From: Silicimonas sp.
Lineage (GTDB): Bacteria > Pseudomonadota > Alphaproteobacteria > Rhodobacterales > Rhodobacteraceae
Reading direction: 5' to 3'
Assembly: GCA_022826385.1 (NCBI GenBank)
Contig: JAJDUZ010000023.1
Coordinates: 1-40,680 of the forward strand
Length of the DNA: 40,680 nt
Shown: positions 1 through 8,397 of the stretch, in pieces
How positions within the stretch are numbered: position 1 is the first letter of the stretch
Layout of the letters: every line of letters starts with the position of its first letter
Position numbers and translations under genes: made by a program
Notes under the pieces: model-generated
Seen by the model: only the letters and a program-made list of their open reading frames with translations
What the model was told of the DNA's origin: nothing
Database searches by the model: none

Positions 1-215
1 TGTTCGCCTTATGTTCTTCTTCAAGCGCTGGAGGCATGGCAATTCCCGACCAATGCGCGGCCTCTGGCGACCGAAACCCCACGCAGAACATGAGACCCGC
101 CGCGCCAGCGCTTCATCGCAATAGTTTTGCAAGAGGCTCTGCAGTATTGAGTGCCATTGCAACAGGTGTGCGACGGACCTGCAAGCAGACAACGATCACA
201 TCTTGGCCTCGGGCG
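1..215. other. Left-edge region, no supported gene
   Basis: Nothing convincing is encoded here. Reading frame 1 on the plus strand is open from the window edge to a TGA at 91-93 and could be the last 30 codons of a gene starting outside the window. Its third-position GC is only about half, unlike the genes nearby, so it is not called. Positions 94-215, between that stop and the end of the IclR gene, show no RNA gene and no strong hairpin. Confidence 0.3.
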
Positions 216-1052
216 CTATTTTGCGAAGCGTGGCGCCTGTTGCCCGGCGGCTTCCAAGGCGCGACCAATGCGGTTCGCCGCGCGCGTCATGTCGTCAAGC
301 GCCCCAAGCCCAAGCACTTCGTCCAAGGTCATGTCGTCGGACAGCCAAAGCACACTGACACTGCCATGAACCCCGCTTTTCGACGTGATCGGCACGGCAA
401 TGGCCCCCAGTGCAGGACCGGGGTCGAAACCGACCTCGACCCAGTAATCATCGTCGCGCCAGCCGTACCCAAGCCGTTGAACCTGCGCCAGGTCGGGCCC
501 AATCCGGCCATTCTCGAGCCATTGCAACTCTTTCCGCTTTCCACGGGCACGCAGGATATCAAGATGCGCCGCGCGCTCGGCCTCGGCCAACGCGCTCAGG
601 ATCGCCCTTCCATGCGCTGAAAACACAAGGGACGGACGGATCCCAAGCCCAGTGCGGGCCGGCGCCATGGGGCCCCGAATGCGCGTACTTTCAATGACTT
701 CCAATCGGCCGGGCTCAAGGATGGCGCACAGGTCAGACGGCAGGCCCAACTGGCGGCTCTTCATGTCCAGTAAAACTGGCGCGGCGATCTCGGCCAAAGG
801 ATGGGCGCGGGCCGTCTCGCCCAGAACCGCGCCCAGCGAATGGGTCAATTCGTATTGCCCTTCAACGATGTTGCGCCGCACCCAACCGCGATCCTGCAAG
901 GTCGCCAGTACGCGGATCAACGTGGCATTCGACAACCCGGTGCCACGTCGCAAACTGCCAAGCGTGGACAGACCATGGTTCGAAAGGTGTTCGACCACCG
1001 CCAACCCGCGATCCAGCGCCCGGATGCGTTTCGGTTCGGATGTTTCCGTCAT
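216..1052 (-). CDS. IclR-family transcriptional regulator
   Basis: A 278-residue DNA-binding regulator. The N-terminal winged helix-turn-helix covers roughly residues 11-72 (RALDRGLAVVEHLS, then LSNATLIRVLATLQDRGWV). An IclR effector-binding domain fills the C-terminal two thirds. The ATG at 1052 is preferred over an in-frame GTG at 1067 because GAGGAA sits just upstream of it, and because the GTG lies inside a 15-bp palindrome at 1062-1076 that looks like an operator. The gene is divergent from the sulfatase/TRAP operon starting at 1174, so it is the obvious candidate regulator of that operon and probably of itself. Members of this family sense small aromatic or carboxylic acids. The ligand cannot be read from the sequence. 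Family call secure; target inferred. Confidence 0.9.
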   Translation of the reverse strand: MTETSEPKRIRALDRGLAVVEHLSNHGLSTLGSLRRGTGLSNATLIRVLATLQDRGWVRRNIVEGQYELTHSLGAVLGETARAHPLAEIAAPVLLDMKSRQLGLPSDLCAILEPGRLEVIESTRIRGPMAPARTGLGIRPSLVFSAHGRAILSALAEAERAAHLDILRARGKRKELQWLENGRIGPDLAQVQRLGYGWRDDDYWVEVGFDPGPALGAIAVPITSKSGVHGSVSVLWLSDDMTLDEVLGLGALDDMTRAANRIGRALEAAGQQAPRFAK

Positions 1053-1061
1053 GGTTCCTCG

Positions 1062-1076
1062 GTTCACCTGGTGAAC
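1062..1076. promoter_or_regulatory. Perfect 15-bp palindrome, candidate IclR operator
   Basis: GTTCACC-T-GGTGAAC is a perfect 7-bp inverted repeat around one base. It lies 10-24 bp upstream of the chosen IclR start codon and inside the divergent promoter region shared with the sulfatase operon. IclR-type dimers bind palindromes of about this size. Binding is inferred. Confidence 0.5.
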
Positions 1077-1173
1077 AGCATGTTAGCCAAGACATGACAG
1101 ATTTGGAACCATCGCCCTTATCGAATCGGGAGGAGCCAGCGCGCCACATCGCGCCGGTCGATGAGAGGCACAC

Positions 1174-2814
1174 TTGAATATACTGTTCATCATGTATGAC
1201 CAGTTGCGCTTCGACTATCTGTCATGCGCTGGTCATCCCACGTTACACACCCCAAATTTCGACCGCGTCGCAGCGCGTGGCGTGCGGTTCACCAACGCCT
1301 ATGTGCAATCGCCGGTCTGCGGCGGCTCGCGCATGTGCTTTTACACCGGGCGCTATGCCTCGTCTCACGGGGCGCATTGGAACGGGTTTCCGCTGCGGGT
1401 CGGCGAGCAGACGATTGGCGATCACATGCGCAAGTTGGGCCATGCGTGCTGGCTGCTGGGCAAGACGCATTTCCGCGCCGATGCCGACGGGATGGAACGG
1501 CTTGGCCTGACGCCTGACAGTGTGATCGGGGCGAGACAGGCGGAATGCGGGTTCGACGCGTGGATTCGCGATGACGGGCTTTGGGGGCAAGGGCCAGACG
1601 GGCTTTATGACGAAAAAAGATCGCCTTACAATGAGTACCTCAAGTCGAAAGGCTACGAGGGCGACAACCCATGGGCCGACTTCGCGAATGCCAGTGTCGA
1701 GAATGGCGAGATGGCATCAGGCTGGATGTTCGAGAACGCCGACAAGCCCGCCAATATCCGCGAGGAAGACAGCGAAACGCCTTGGCTGACGTCGCGCGCG
1801 ATCGAATTCATGGAGGCCGAAACCGGTCCCTGGCTGGCGCACATCTCGTACATCAAGCCGCACTGGCCCTATATCGTGCCCGCCCCCTATAACGACATGT
1901 ACGGGCCCAACCACGTCCCCGCACCGACGCGGCACGAGGTCGAACGCGACAACCCGCACCCGGTCTTCGGGGCCTATCAGCAGAACAAGATCGCAGAGGC
2001 GTTCCAGAAGGACGAGGTCCGCAAAAAGGTGATCCCGGCCTATATGGGCCTGATCAAGCAATGCGACGACCAGTTGGGTCGGCTCTTGGATTACCTCGAG
2101 GAAAGCGGCCGCATGGACGACACAATGATCGTCCTGACCTCGGATCACGGGGATTATCTGGGCGATCACTGGCTGGGCGAGAAAGACCTGTTCCACGAAC
2201 CCAGCGTCAAGGTGCCGATGATCATCTTCGACCCGCGCGCAGAAGCCGACGCGACCCGTGGCACGATCTGTAACGCATTGGTCGAAACGATCGATCTTGC
2301 GGCGACTTTCATCGAAAGCGCGGGCGGTGAGGTGCCCTCACATATCGTCGAAGGCCGGTCGCTGCTGCCTTGGCTGCGTGGCGAGACGCCCGAATGGCGA
2401 CACTATGCGATCAGCGAATATGACTACTCGGTGACCCAGCAAGCGGTGAAACTGGGACTTGAACCGCGCGATGCCCGGCTCTTCATGGTGTTCGACGGGC
2501 GCTATAAACTGATGCACGCCGAAGGCGGGTTCCGCCCGATGCTGTTCGATCTGGAAACCGACCCGGACGAGTTCCACGATCTGGCCAAGGGCGACGCGCA
2601 TCAGGCCGAGATCGAGCGGCTCTACGGCTATCTGACCGAGTGGGGTTTGCGGATGTCGCAGCGCGTCACCAAGTCGGATGACGACATTCGCGCGATGCGT
2701 GGGAAATCCATGCGCCGGGGCATTCTGCCGTTTCTGCATGACGGCAGCGAAGTGCCTGACGAGCTGACCTCCCGCTATCGCGGCCCGGCGCCGAAGCGGA
2801 GGGCCGGAGAATGA
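1174..2814 (+). CDS. Sulfatase-like hydrolase (type I, formylglycine-dependent family)
   Basis: A 546-residue member of the alkaline-phosphatase/sulfatase superfamily, which hydrolyses sulfate or phosphonate monoesters. The N-terminus MNILFIMYDQLR supplies the first metal-binding Asp (D9). The active-site segment is C49-G-G-S-R53 followed by YTGR, a C-x-x-S-R motif whose Cys would be converted to formylglycine; Gly replaces the usual Pro or Ala. The second metal site is D324-H325 in LTSDHGDYLGD. The start is a TTG at 1174 with GAGAGG 5 bp upstream; the N-terminal family motif begins exactly there. No signal peptide is visible, so it should act in the cytoplasm on an imported substrate. Its stop overlaps the next ATG (ATGA at 2811). 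Sulfatase and phosphonate monoester hydrolase cannot be separated by eye. Confidence 0.88.
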   Translation: MNILFIMYDQLRFDYLSCAGHPTLHTPNFDRVAARGVRFTNAYVQSPVCGGSRMCFYTGRYASSHGAHWNGFPLRVGEQTIGDHMRKLGHACWLLGKTHFRADADGMERLGLTPDSVIGARQAECGFDAWIRDDGLWGQGPDGLYDEKRSPYNEYLKSKGYEGDNPWADFANASVENGEMASGWMFENADKPANIREEDSETPWLTSRAIEFMEAETGPWLAHISYIKPHWPYIVPAPYNDMYGPNHVPAPTRHEVERDNPHPVFGAYQQNKIAEAFQKDEVRKKVIPAYMGLIKQCDDQLGRLLDYLEESGRMDDTMIVLTSDHGDYLGDHWLGEKDLFHEPSVKVPMIIFDPRAEADATRGTICNALVETIDLAATFIESAGGEVPSHIVEGRSLLPWLRGETPEWRHYAISEYDYSVTQQAVKLGLEPRDARLFMVFDGRYKLMHAEGGFRPMLFDLETDPDEFHDLAKGDAHQAEIERLYGYLTEWGLRMSQRVTKSDDDIRAMRGKSMRRGILPFLHDGSEVPDELTSRYRGPAPKRRAGE

Positions 2815-4073
2815 AGGCACATCCCGATCTTCTTGAAAACAATTCACAATTCGAGAAGCATGTCGTGCCCCTTGCGCCCGGGCTCTGGACGGCCACCGGC
2901 TATGCCGCCTCGAACATTCACATGGTCGAAGGCGCGGCCAGCGTCACCATCATCGACACGACCGAAAGCACGAAGGCGGCTGAGAACATTCTGGCCGAGT
3001 TCCGCAAGCTGACGGACAAGCCCATCGGTCGGATCATCTATACGCACAGCCACCGCGACCATATCTCGGGCGCGACGGTGTTTGCCGAGGGGCGTGACAT
3101 TCCGATCCTCGCCAGCGCCGGGTTTCAATCCGACCTTGTGAATGTCGACGCCACCCGGATCGCCCCGAACGCGGCCCTTGGGCGCCGGACACAGGCGCAG
3201 TTTGGGATCGGGCTTTCGCCCGAAGACCGCGTGTCGCTGGGCTGCGGACCGGGGGATCGCCCGATGCAGGGGTTGGGCGCCGGGTCTCTGGAGCCGACAG
3301 AGCGGGTCGAGGCGAACCGCGCCATCGACCTCGACGGGATCACCGCCGAGCTGATCATGGCACCGGGCGAGACCGACGATCACATGGCGCTCTGGTTTCC
3401 CGAGGCGCGCGTCCTGATCCCCGGCGACAACTGGTACCACGCCTTCCCCAACCTCTATGCGATCCGGGGCACGCCCTATCGCGACTTCGCAGCTTGGGCG
3501 AATACGCTGACCATGCTGGCCGATCTCGGGGCCGAGGTCATGGCCCCCGGCCACACCCAGCCGGTCTTTGGTGCCGACGCGGTGCGCGAGGTGTTGACCA
3601 CGACCCGCGACGCCATCCTGCATGTGATGCGCGAGACGGCCTTGGGCATGGACGCAGGACGGTCGCTAGACGACATCGTGGACGCCCTGACCCTGCCCCC
3701 CGAACTGGCCAGCAAACCGTGGCTGGGCGAGTTCTATGGCAAGCTTGGCTGGTCCGCCCGCGCCTTCGCCGCCGGAACGCTGGGCTGGTATGACGGGAAC
3801 CCGACGCATCTTGGCACGCTCTCCAGCCGGACACGCGCCGAAGAAATGGCCCGACTGGCGGGCGGGATCGATGCGCTTGCCAAAGCGGCAGAGACCACCG
3901 ACAACCTGCAATGGCGGCTCGAGCTTTGTGACCACCTGATCGCCCTTGGCCACCCTGCCGAAGCGCTGAAGGCCGACACGATGACCGCGCTGGCCGAGAC
4001 TGAAATCAACGCGACCGCCCGCAACACCTATCTCTGGGAAGCCAAACGGCTGAGGGAGGCGCAAGACGCATGA
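2811..4073 (+). CDS. MBL-fold hydrolase of the alkylsulfatase (SdsA1/BDS1-like) type
   Basis: A 420-residue metallo-beta-lactamase-fold protein. The metal motif is H79-S-H81-R-D83-H84. The later signature GDNWYHAFPNLYAIRG (D206, H210, N214-G220) and H248 in APGHTQPV match the layout of type III alkylsulfatases, in which SdsA1 has Glu where this protein has D206. The stretch from about residue 300 (LPPEL... LGWYDGNP ... RNTYLWEA) resembles the alkylsulfatase dimerisation domain. The protein ends there, so the SCP2-like C-terminal domain of full-length SdsA1 (about 650 residues) is absent. No signal peptide. It overlaps the sulfatase gene upstream and the TRAP permease gene downstream by 4 bp each, so the three are co-translated. 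The expected chemistry is ester cleavage; sulfate is inferred from domain architecture. Confidence 0.82.
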   Translation: MKAHPDLLENNSQFEKHVVPLAPGLWTATGYAASNIHMVEGAASVTIIDTTESTKAAENILAEFRKLTDKPIGRIIYTHSHRDHISGATVFAEGRDIPILASAGFQSDLVNVDATRIAPNAALGRRTQAQFGIGLSPEDRVSLGCGPGDRPMQGLGAGSLEPTERVEANRAIDLDGITAELIMAPGETDDHMALWFPEARVLIPGDNWYHAFPNLYAIRGTPYRDFAAWANTLTMLADLGAEVMAPGHTQPVFGADAVREVLTTTRDAILHVMRETALGMDAGRSLDDIVDALTLPPELASKPWLGEFYGKLGWSARAFAAGTLGWYDGNPTHLGTLSSRTRAEEMARLAGGIDALAKAAETTDNLQWRLELCDHLIALGHPAEALKADTMTALAETEINATARNTYLWEAKRLREAQDA

Positions 4074-6187
4074 CCGCTCCCCGACCCGAAACCCGCTTGG
4101 CCGATGTGCTTGCCTTCGTCTTCACGTTGGTGATCCTTGTCTATGCGGCATCGGGGCCGATCTCGGAACTGGTCCGCTGGGTCATCGAAACAACGACACC
4201 CGACTTCGACGAGATGTCGCGACGCGACAAGCGGATGCTGTTCCGCGAGCACTGGCTGGGCGCCGGGTTCAAGTCGTTCGAACGCGCCTTCCTGTTGCCG
4301 ACCGGGTTGATCCTTGGCCTGCCGATCCTCTTCGCGATGGCCATATCTTTCCTGAGCCTGCCGATGCGCGCCCCATGGCTCAGCTGGGCATTCGCAACAC
4401 TTTCGAGCCTTGTGCTGGTTGCGTGGATTGCCAGCCTCTTCGCGATTGACGGCGGTGCCCTGCCCTCGGCACGCGGTGTGGATTTCATCCTCTTCCCCCT
4501 GGCGACCGCGCTGATCCTCTATCTGACATGGCGGCAGTTTGGCGGCTTCATCGTGGGCTTCTGCCTGTTCTGGGTGATCTACTTTTTCACCCGTGGCTGG
4601 TTGCCGGAGTGGACAGGCATCTTTGCGGGATCGGATTCGACGCTGGCGCAATCCATGCGGTCAATGGTGCTGAATTTCTGGTCGCAAACCGGCGGCATGT
4701 TCGGCCAGCCCCTGCAGGTGGTCTCGGGCAATGTGCTGATCTTTATCGCCTTCGGTGCCGTCTTGATGGCCTCGGGTGCGGGCGACTTGCTGATGAAGAT
4801 CGCCAACCGCCTGACCGGGCGCCTCACCGGGGGTGCGGCCCATGCCGCAGTCGCATCCTCGGCACTCTTCGGCACGCTCTCGGGCGCCGCAATCTCGAAC
4901 GTCGTGTCCACCGGTGTGATGACGATCCCTGTCATCAAGCGCTCGGGCTTCAAACCGGCCTTTGCCGCAGCGGTCGAGGCCGCCGCCTCGACCGGCGGGC
5001 AGGTCATGCCCCCGGTGATGGGCGTGGTCGCCTTCTTCGTCGCCGGGCAAATCGGGCTGGAGTATCGCTATATCGTCATCGCCGCGATCGTGCCTGCCGC
5101 GTTCTATTACCTCGGCACGTTCCTGACGGTTTACTTCGAAGCCCGCCGCCAAGGCGTCGGCCCGCTGCCCGCCAGCGAACGCCCGCGCCTGACGCCGAAA
5201 GAGCGGGTGCAATGCCTTGTCTTCCTGCTGCCGCTCGGCACGCTCAGCTACTTCCTCTTCGCGCAGCCCTCGGTCCAGAAAGCCGGGTTCTATGGCTTCA
5301 TCGTGGCGCTGATCGCCGCACTTCTGCTGTTCCGCGAGTTCCGATCCGGCGCGAAAGTCTATCGCGCCTTCGTCTCGGCGGGCCGGATGGCCGCGTCGAT
5401 CGTGGTGATCGTCGCGGCAATCGGGCTGATCGTCGGGCTGATCCAGGTCTCGGGCTTCTCGGGGCGGCTCTCGCTGCTGCTGGCACAGCTTTCGTCCGGT
5501 CCGCTGTTTCTGACGCTGATCGTCGTGGCGCTTGGCGCCATCGTCCTTGGGATGGGGCTGCCGCCCGGCGCGACCTATTTCATCATCGTGATCGCGCTGT
5601 CCTCGGGCATCGATGCGGTTGGCATCGCGCCGCTGACGCTGCACCTTTTCGTGGTGTTCTTCGCCGTCATCTCGACTGTGACACCGCCGGTGGCGCTCGC
5701 CGCCTTTGCCGCAGCGCCGATCGCAGGCGCGGACCCGATGCGGACGGGGTTCCAGGCCGCGCGTCTGGCGCTGGCCGGGTTCATCATCCCCTTCGTCTTC
5801 GTCTATCACCCCGCGGTGCTCTACAAATTGCAGGTGCTGTTCGAGTGGTTCGGCGACGATCCCGTCACCTCGCGCGCCATGATCGACATCACCACCGTCA
5901 CTTGGGCCGATCTGGGCTGGATCGTCGCGGCCTTCAGTCTGTCGATGTGGCTCCTGACTTCGGCGCTCACGGGGTACGAGAAAAACAAACTTCACGGCTG
6001 GGAGCGCGCCTTGCGCAGCGTGGCCGGGATTGCCGTTCTGGTGCCCATGCTCAGCATCGCGGCCCCCGCCTTTGCCGCCGGTCTTATCCTGATTGCAGCA
6101 CACCGCTTTCAGGGCGGAGAACCTTCATTGGTCGACACCGCGTCGACCCAAGACACGCATCAATCCAGGGAGGAAACCAATGCGTAA
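4070..6187 (+). CDS. TRAP transporter fused permease (DctQM, TAXI type)
   Basis: A 705-residue polytopic inner-membrane protein with many hydrophobic helices. It combines the small (DctQ-like, roughly residues 80-190) and large (DctM-like, about 200-610) TRAP subunits in one chain, as is usual for transporters paired with TAXI-family binding proteins. Conserved DctM features include the SGAAISNVVSTGVMTIP segment and ATYFIIVIALSSGIDAVG. It drives secondary uptake coupled to an ion gradient. The start overlaps the MBL gene (ATGA at 4070). The 3' end overlaps the binding-protein gene by 8 bp. The family is certain; the substrate is inferred from context to be the ester hydrolysed by the two upstream enzymes. 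Confidence 0.93.
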   Translation: MTAPRPETRLADVLAFVFTLVILVYAASGPISELVRWVIETTTPDFDEMSRRDKRMLFREHWLGAGFKSFERAFLLPTGLILGLPILFAMAISFLSLPMRAPWLSWAFATLSSLVLVAWIASLFAIDGGALPSARGVDFILFPLATALILYLTWRQFGGFIVGFCLFWVIYFFTRGWLPEWTGIFAGSDSTLAQSMRSMVLNFWSQTGGMFGQPLQVVSGNVLIFIAFGAVLMASGAGDLLMKIANRLTGRLTGGAAHAAVASSALFGTLSGAAISNVVSTGVMTIPVIKRSGFKPAFAAAVEAAASTGGQVMPPVMGVVAFFVAGQIGLEYRYIVIAAIVPAAFYYLGTFLTVYFEARRQGVGPLPASERPRLTPKERVQCLVFLLPLGTLSYFLFAQPSVQKAGFYGFIVALIAALLLFREFRSGAKVYRAFVSAGRMAASIVVIVAAIGLIVGLIQVSGFSGRLSLLLAQLSSGPLFLTLIVVALGAIVLGMGLPPGATYFIIVIALSSGIDAVGIAPLTLHLFVVFFAVISTVTPPVALAAFAAAPIAGADPMRTGFQAARLALAGFIIPFVFVYHPAVLYKLQVLFEWFGDDPVTSRAMIDITTVTWADLGWIVAAFSLSMWLLTSALTGYEKNKLHGWERALRSVAGIAVLVPMLSIAAPAFAAGLILIAAHRFQGGEPSLVDTASTQDTHQSREETNA

Positions 6188-7157
6188 ACTCACCACGGCG
6201 GTTGCCGCGGGCCTGATCGCCGCAAGCGCGGCCTCGGCCCAGGACACCAAGCTTAAAATGGCCACCATCGCGCCCAGCCTTGGCGCGGCCATCTCGATGG
6301 CGACCTTCGCCAATGTCGTGAATGACAATGTCGAGGGCGTCGAGATCGAAGTTTCGGGCGGCGGGGCCGCAACGCTGCACATGATGGAAGTGGCACGCGG
6401 AAACCTTGACCTCTCGATGACGTCGCCCGTGGTCTATAACCTGATGGCGGGCGGCAAGGCGATGTACGCCAAAGAGCCCGAAGCCCCCGAGCTTGCCAAG
6501 AACCTGAACCTGCTGATGTGGTACCCCTATGGCGCCTATCACTTCGCCGTGCGCGCCGACAGCGACATCGAAGTGCTGGACGACATCGAAGGCGCTTCGG
6601 TCTTCCTCGGCCCCCAAGGCGGCGGGGCTTACAACGCGGCCAAGGGCTGGGTTGCCGCAACGACCGGGCTCGTTGACGGCGAGGATTACGAGGCGATCAA
6701 GGCCAACTGGGCCACGGGCTATCAAGCGTTCCTTGACGGCAAGATCGACGTTTACGTCAACGGCTGCCTCGACCCGTGCGGTCAGTTCGTGCAGTTCACC
6801 GAGACCGAGGAAGTGCGCTTCATCGGCCCCGAGGATCACACCGGCGAAGCGGTCGACAAGTTCCTTGGCAAGTTCCGCTATTACGCCGAAATCCCGGCTG
6901 GCGCTTACGAAGGTCAGACCAATGACAGCGCGGTCACCAGCTTTGACACCGCTGTCGGCATCGCCGTTCGGGCCGATCTGGATGAAGAGACCGTTTATCA
7001 GATCACCAAGGCGTTCTGGGACAATATCGACCAAGTGACGTCGGATGCCCCTTGGGCCAAGGCGCTGAATGTCGAGTTCGCAGCCTCGAAGCGCGGCTTG
7101 GCCGAACTGCATCCGGGTGCGGCACGGTACTACAAGGAAGCAGGCGTTCTGAACTGA
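6180..7157 (+). CDS. TAXI-family TRAP solute-binding protein
   Basis: A 325-residue periplasmic receptor for the fused permease upstream. A signal peptide (MRKLTTAVAAGLIAASAASA, cleavage after residue 20) precedes a mature TAXI/NMT1-like domain: GAAISMATFANVVNDNVEGVEIEVSGGGAATLHMMEVARGNLDL is typical of its first lobe. ATG 6180 is chosen because of the GGAGG-type ribosome-binding site and because it begins the signal peptide; an upstream in-frame start at 6093 would place more than 25 extra residues before it. The gene is followed by a stem-loop at 7170-7193. Ligand unknown. Confidence 0.9.
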   Translation: MRKLTTAVAAGLIAASAASAQDTKLKMATIAPSLGAAISMATFANVVNDNVEGVEIEVSGGGAATLHMMEVARGNLDLSMTSPVVYNLMAGGKAMYAKEPEAPELAKNLNLLMWYPYGAYHFAVRADSDIEVLDDIEGASVFLGPQGGGAYNAAKGWVAATTGLVDGEDYEAIKANWATGYQAFLDGKIDVYVNGCLDPCGQFVQFTETEEVRFIGPEDHTGEAVDKFLGKFRYYAEIPAGAYEGQTNDSAVTSFDTAVGIAVRADLDEETVYQITKAFWDNIDQVTSDAPWAKALNVEFAASKRGLAELHPGAARYYKEAGVLN

Positions 7158-7169
7158 GCCCATTTCACG

Positions 7170-7193
7170 GGGCGCCGGGACCGCTCGGCGCCC
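7170..7193 (+). other. Stem-loop after TAXI binding-protein gene
   Basis: GGGCGCCG (7170-7177) and CGGCGCCC (7186-7193) form an 8-bp GC stem with an 8-nt loop. No T-run follows, so it is more likely an mRNA-stabilising or partial processing hairpin between the abundant receptor and the downstream genes than a full terminator. Confidence 0.5.
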
Positions 7194-7215
7194 TCTCTCA
7201 GACACGGGTGAGACC

Positions 7216-8397
7216 ATGGCCGCATTGGGTGACGACATCATCGGGCAAAGCGATCTGCCCGCTTTCTTCAAGCTTGCGAACCCCGGCGACGTGGGCATCG
7301 ACGCGCCCGAAAACCGCAAGGGCGATGCCTTGCGGACATGGGTCCAGTCGCTCTCGGGTTTTCAGAAAGAGGCGCTGGTCCGCTCGGCCAAAACCGGCGA
7401 CACATGGCGCCTGGTCAGCGACGAAGGCCCCTATCTGAACGGCCACGACGCAGCGCCCTGCCCGCTGGCCTTCCTGTCGACCGGCATGGTCGCAAGCTTC
7501 ATGAACGAGATCACGGCGCTCGCCGACCTGCGTGGCATTGCGATCCGTCGCCTGAAGCTGACGCAGGACAACTACTATACGATGAAAGGCTCGATGCAGC
7601 GCCGCACCATGGTTGGCGGGGCCGAAAACATCGAATTGCATGTCGAGATCGATTGCGATCTGGGCGATGCCGCCCTGCACGATTTCCTGACCGACGCGAC
7701 CTTTGCCTCGCCCCTGAACGGGTTGATGCGGGGGCAGATTGAAAGCCTCTTCAAACTGGGGAAGAACGGAAGCGAGTTGCCGACCGCGAAGGCACGCGCG
7801 TTGCAGGGCTCCCTTTTCCCCGACCCCGGCGACCGTTTCGCGCTTTCCGCCCCGCTCGCATCGGACCTGCCCTTGATGACGCCCGTTGGCACGACACCGG
7901 TCAAACCGGTCGCCAAGGGCACCTCGGCGGGTGGCTCCTCGCTGTCGGACGAACAGGACAGACGGCTGAACATCGGTGCCATCGCCACGCTCCGCGACGA
8001 CGGGCTGAAAGACCTGCAACAGATGCAGTATTCGCCGCATGGCACGTCGTTCCGGTTCTTGTCGTCCGAAGACGGGCGTGCGCCCGACGCCAACACGCTG
8101 ATCAGCGCCGGGATCGGGTTCTGTTTCATGACCCAGTTCGGCCGCTTCGTCTCGATGCTGAAGCTGGACCTCAGCGACTACCGGATCGTGCAGGACACGC
8201 ATTTCAGCCTTGGCGGCGCGTCCGGCGGCACCGGTCAGGCGGGCAGCGCCGACCCGATTGAAACCCATGTCTATCTGACGACGACGGAAAGCGATGCGAT
8301 GGCGCAAGAGATGCTGGATATCTCGGAAGCAACCTGCTTCCTGCACGCCTTCTGTCGGACGGACCTCAAGACCAAACTGAAAGTGACACGGATATGA
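7216..8397 (+). CDS. Tandem OsmC-like protein
   Basis: A 393-residue protein that appears to contain two OsmC/Ohr-like domains. The first half (about 80-190) has C82 in APCPLAFLSTGMVASFMNEITALADL, then a beta-rich segment ending in ENIELHVEIDCDL. The second half (about 285-393) has C303 in GIGFCFMTQFGRFVSML and a helix with C374 and C380. OsmC/Ohr proteins reduce organic hydroperoxides with two cysteines. Only the second half appears to keep more than one Cys, so the first domain may be structural or degenerate. Start: ATG 7216 with GGTGAG upstream; ATGA overlap with the next gene. Its place in a catabolic operon suggests handling of a reactive intermediate, but this is inference. Confidence 0.72.
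   Translation: MAALGDDIIGQSDLPAFFKLANPGDVGIDAPENRKGDALRTWVQSLSGFQKEALVRSAKTGDTWRLVSDEGPYLNGHDAAPCPLAFLSTGMVASFMNEITALADLRGIAIRRLKLTQDNYYTMKGSMQRRTMVGGAENIELHVEIDCDLGDAALHDFLTDATFASPLNGLMRGQIESLFKLGKNGSELPTAKARALQGSLFPDPGDRFALSAPLASDLPLMTPVGTTPVKPVAKGTSAGGSSLSDEQDRRLNIGAIATLRDDGLKDLQQMQYSPHGTSFRFLSSEDGRAPDANTLISAGIGFCFMTQFGRFVSMLKLDLSDYRIVQDTHFSLGGASGGTGQAGSADPIETHVYLTTTESDAMAQEMLDISEATCFLHAFCRTDLKTKLKVTRI

Noticed and set aside
1..93. C-terminal end of a gene entering from the left
   Set aside because: Open for only 30 codons, low third-position GC and no recognisable motif; not enough to call a CDS.
4528..6216. Long open frames overlapping the fused TRAP permease gene in other frames, on both strands
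   Set aside because: The translations are Arg/Asp/Gly-rich without recognisable domains, as expected for alternative frames of a high-GC gene. The DctQM frame has clear family motifs and fits the operon overlaps.
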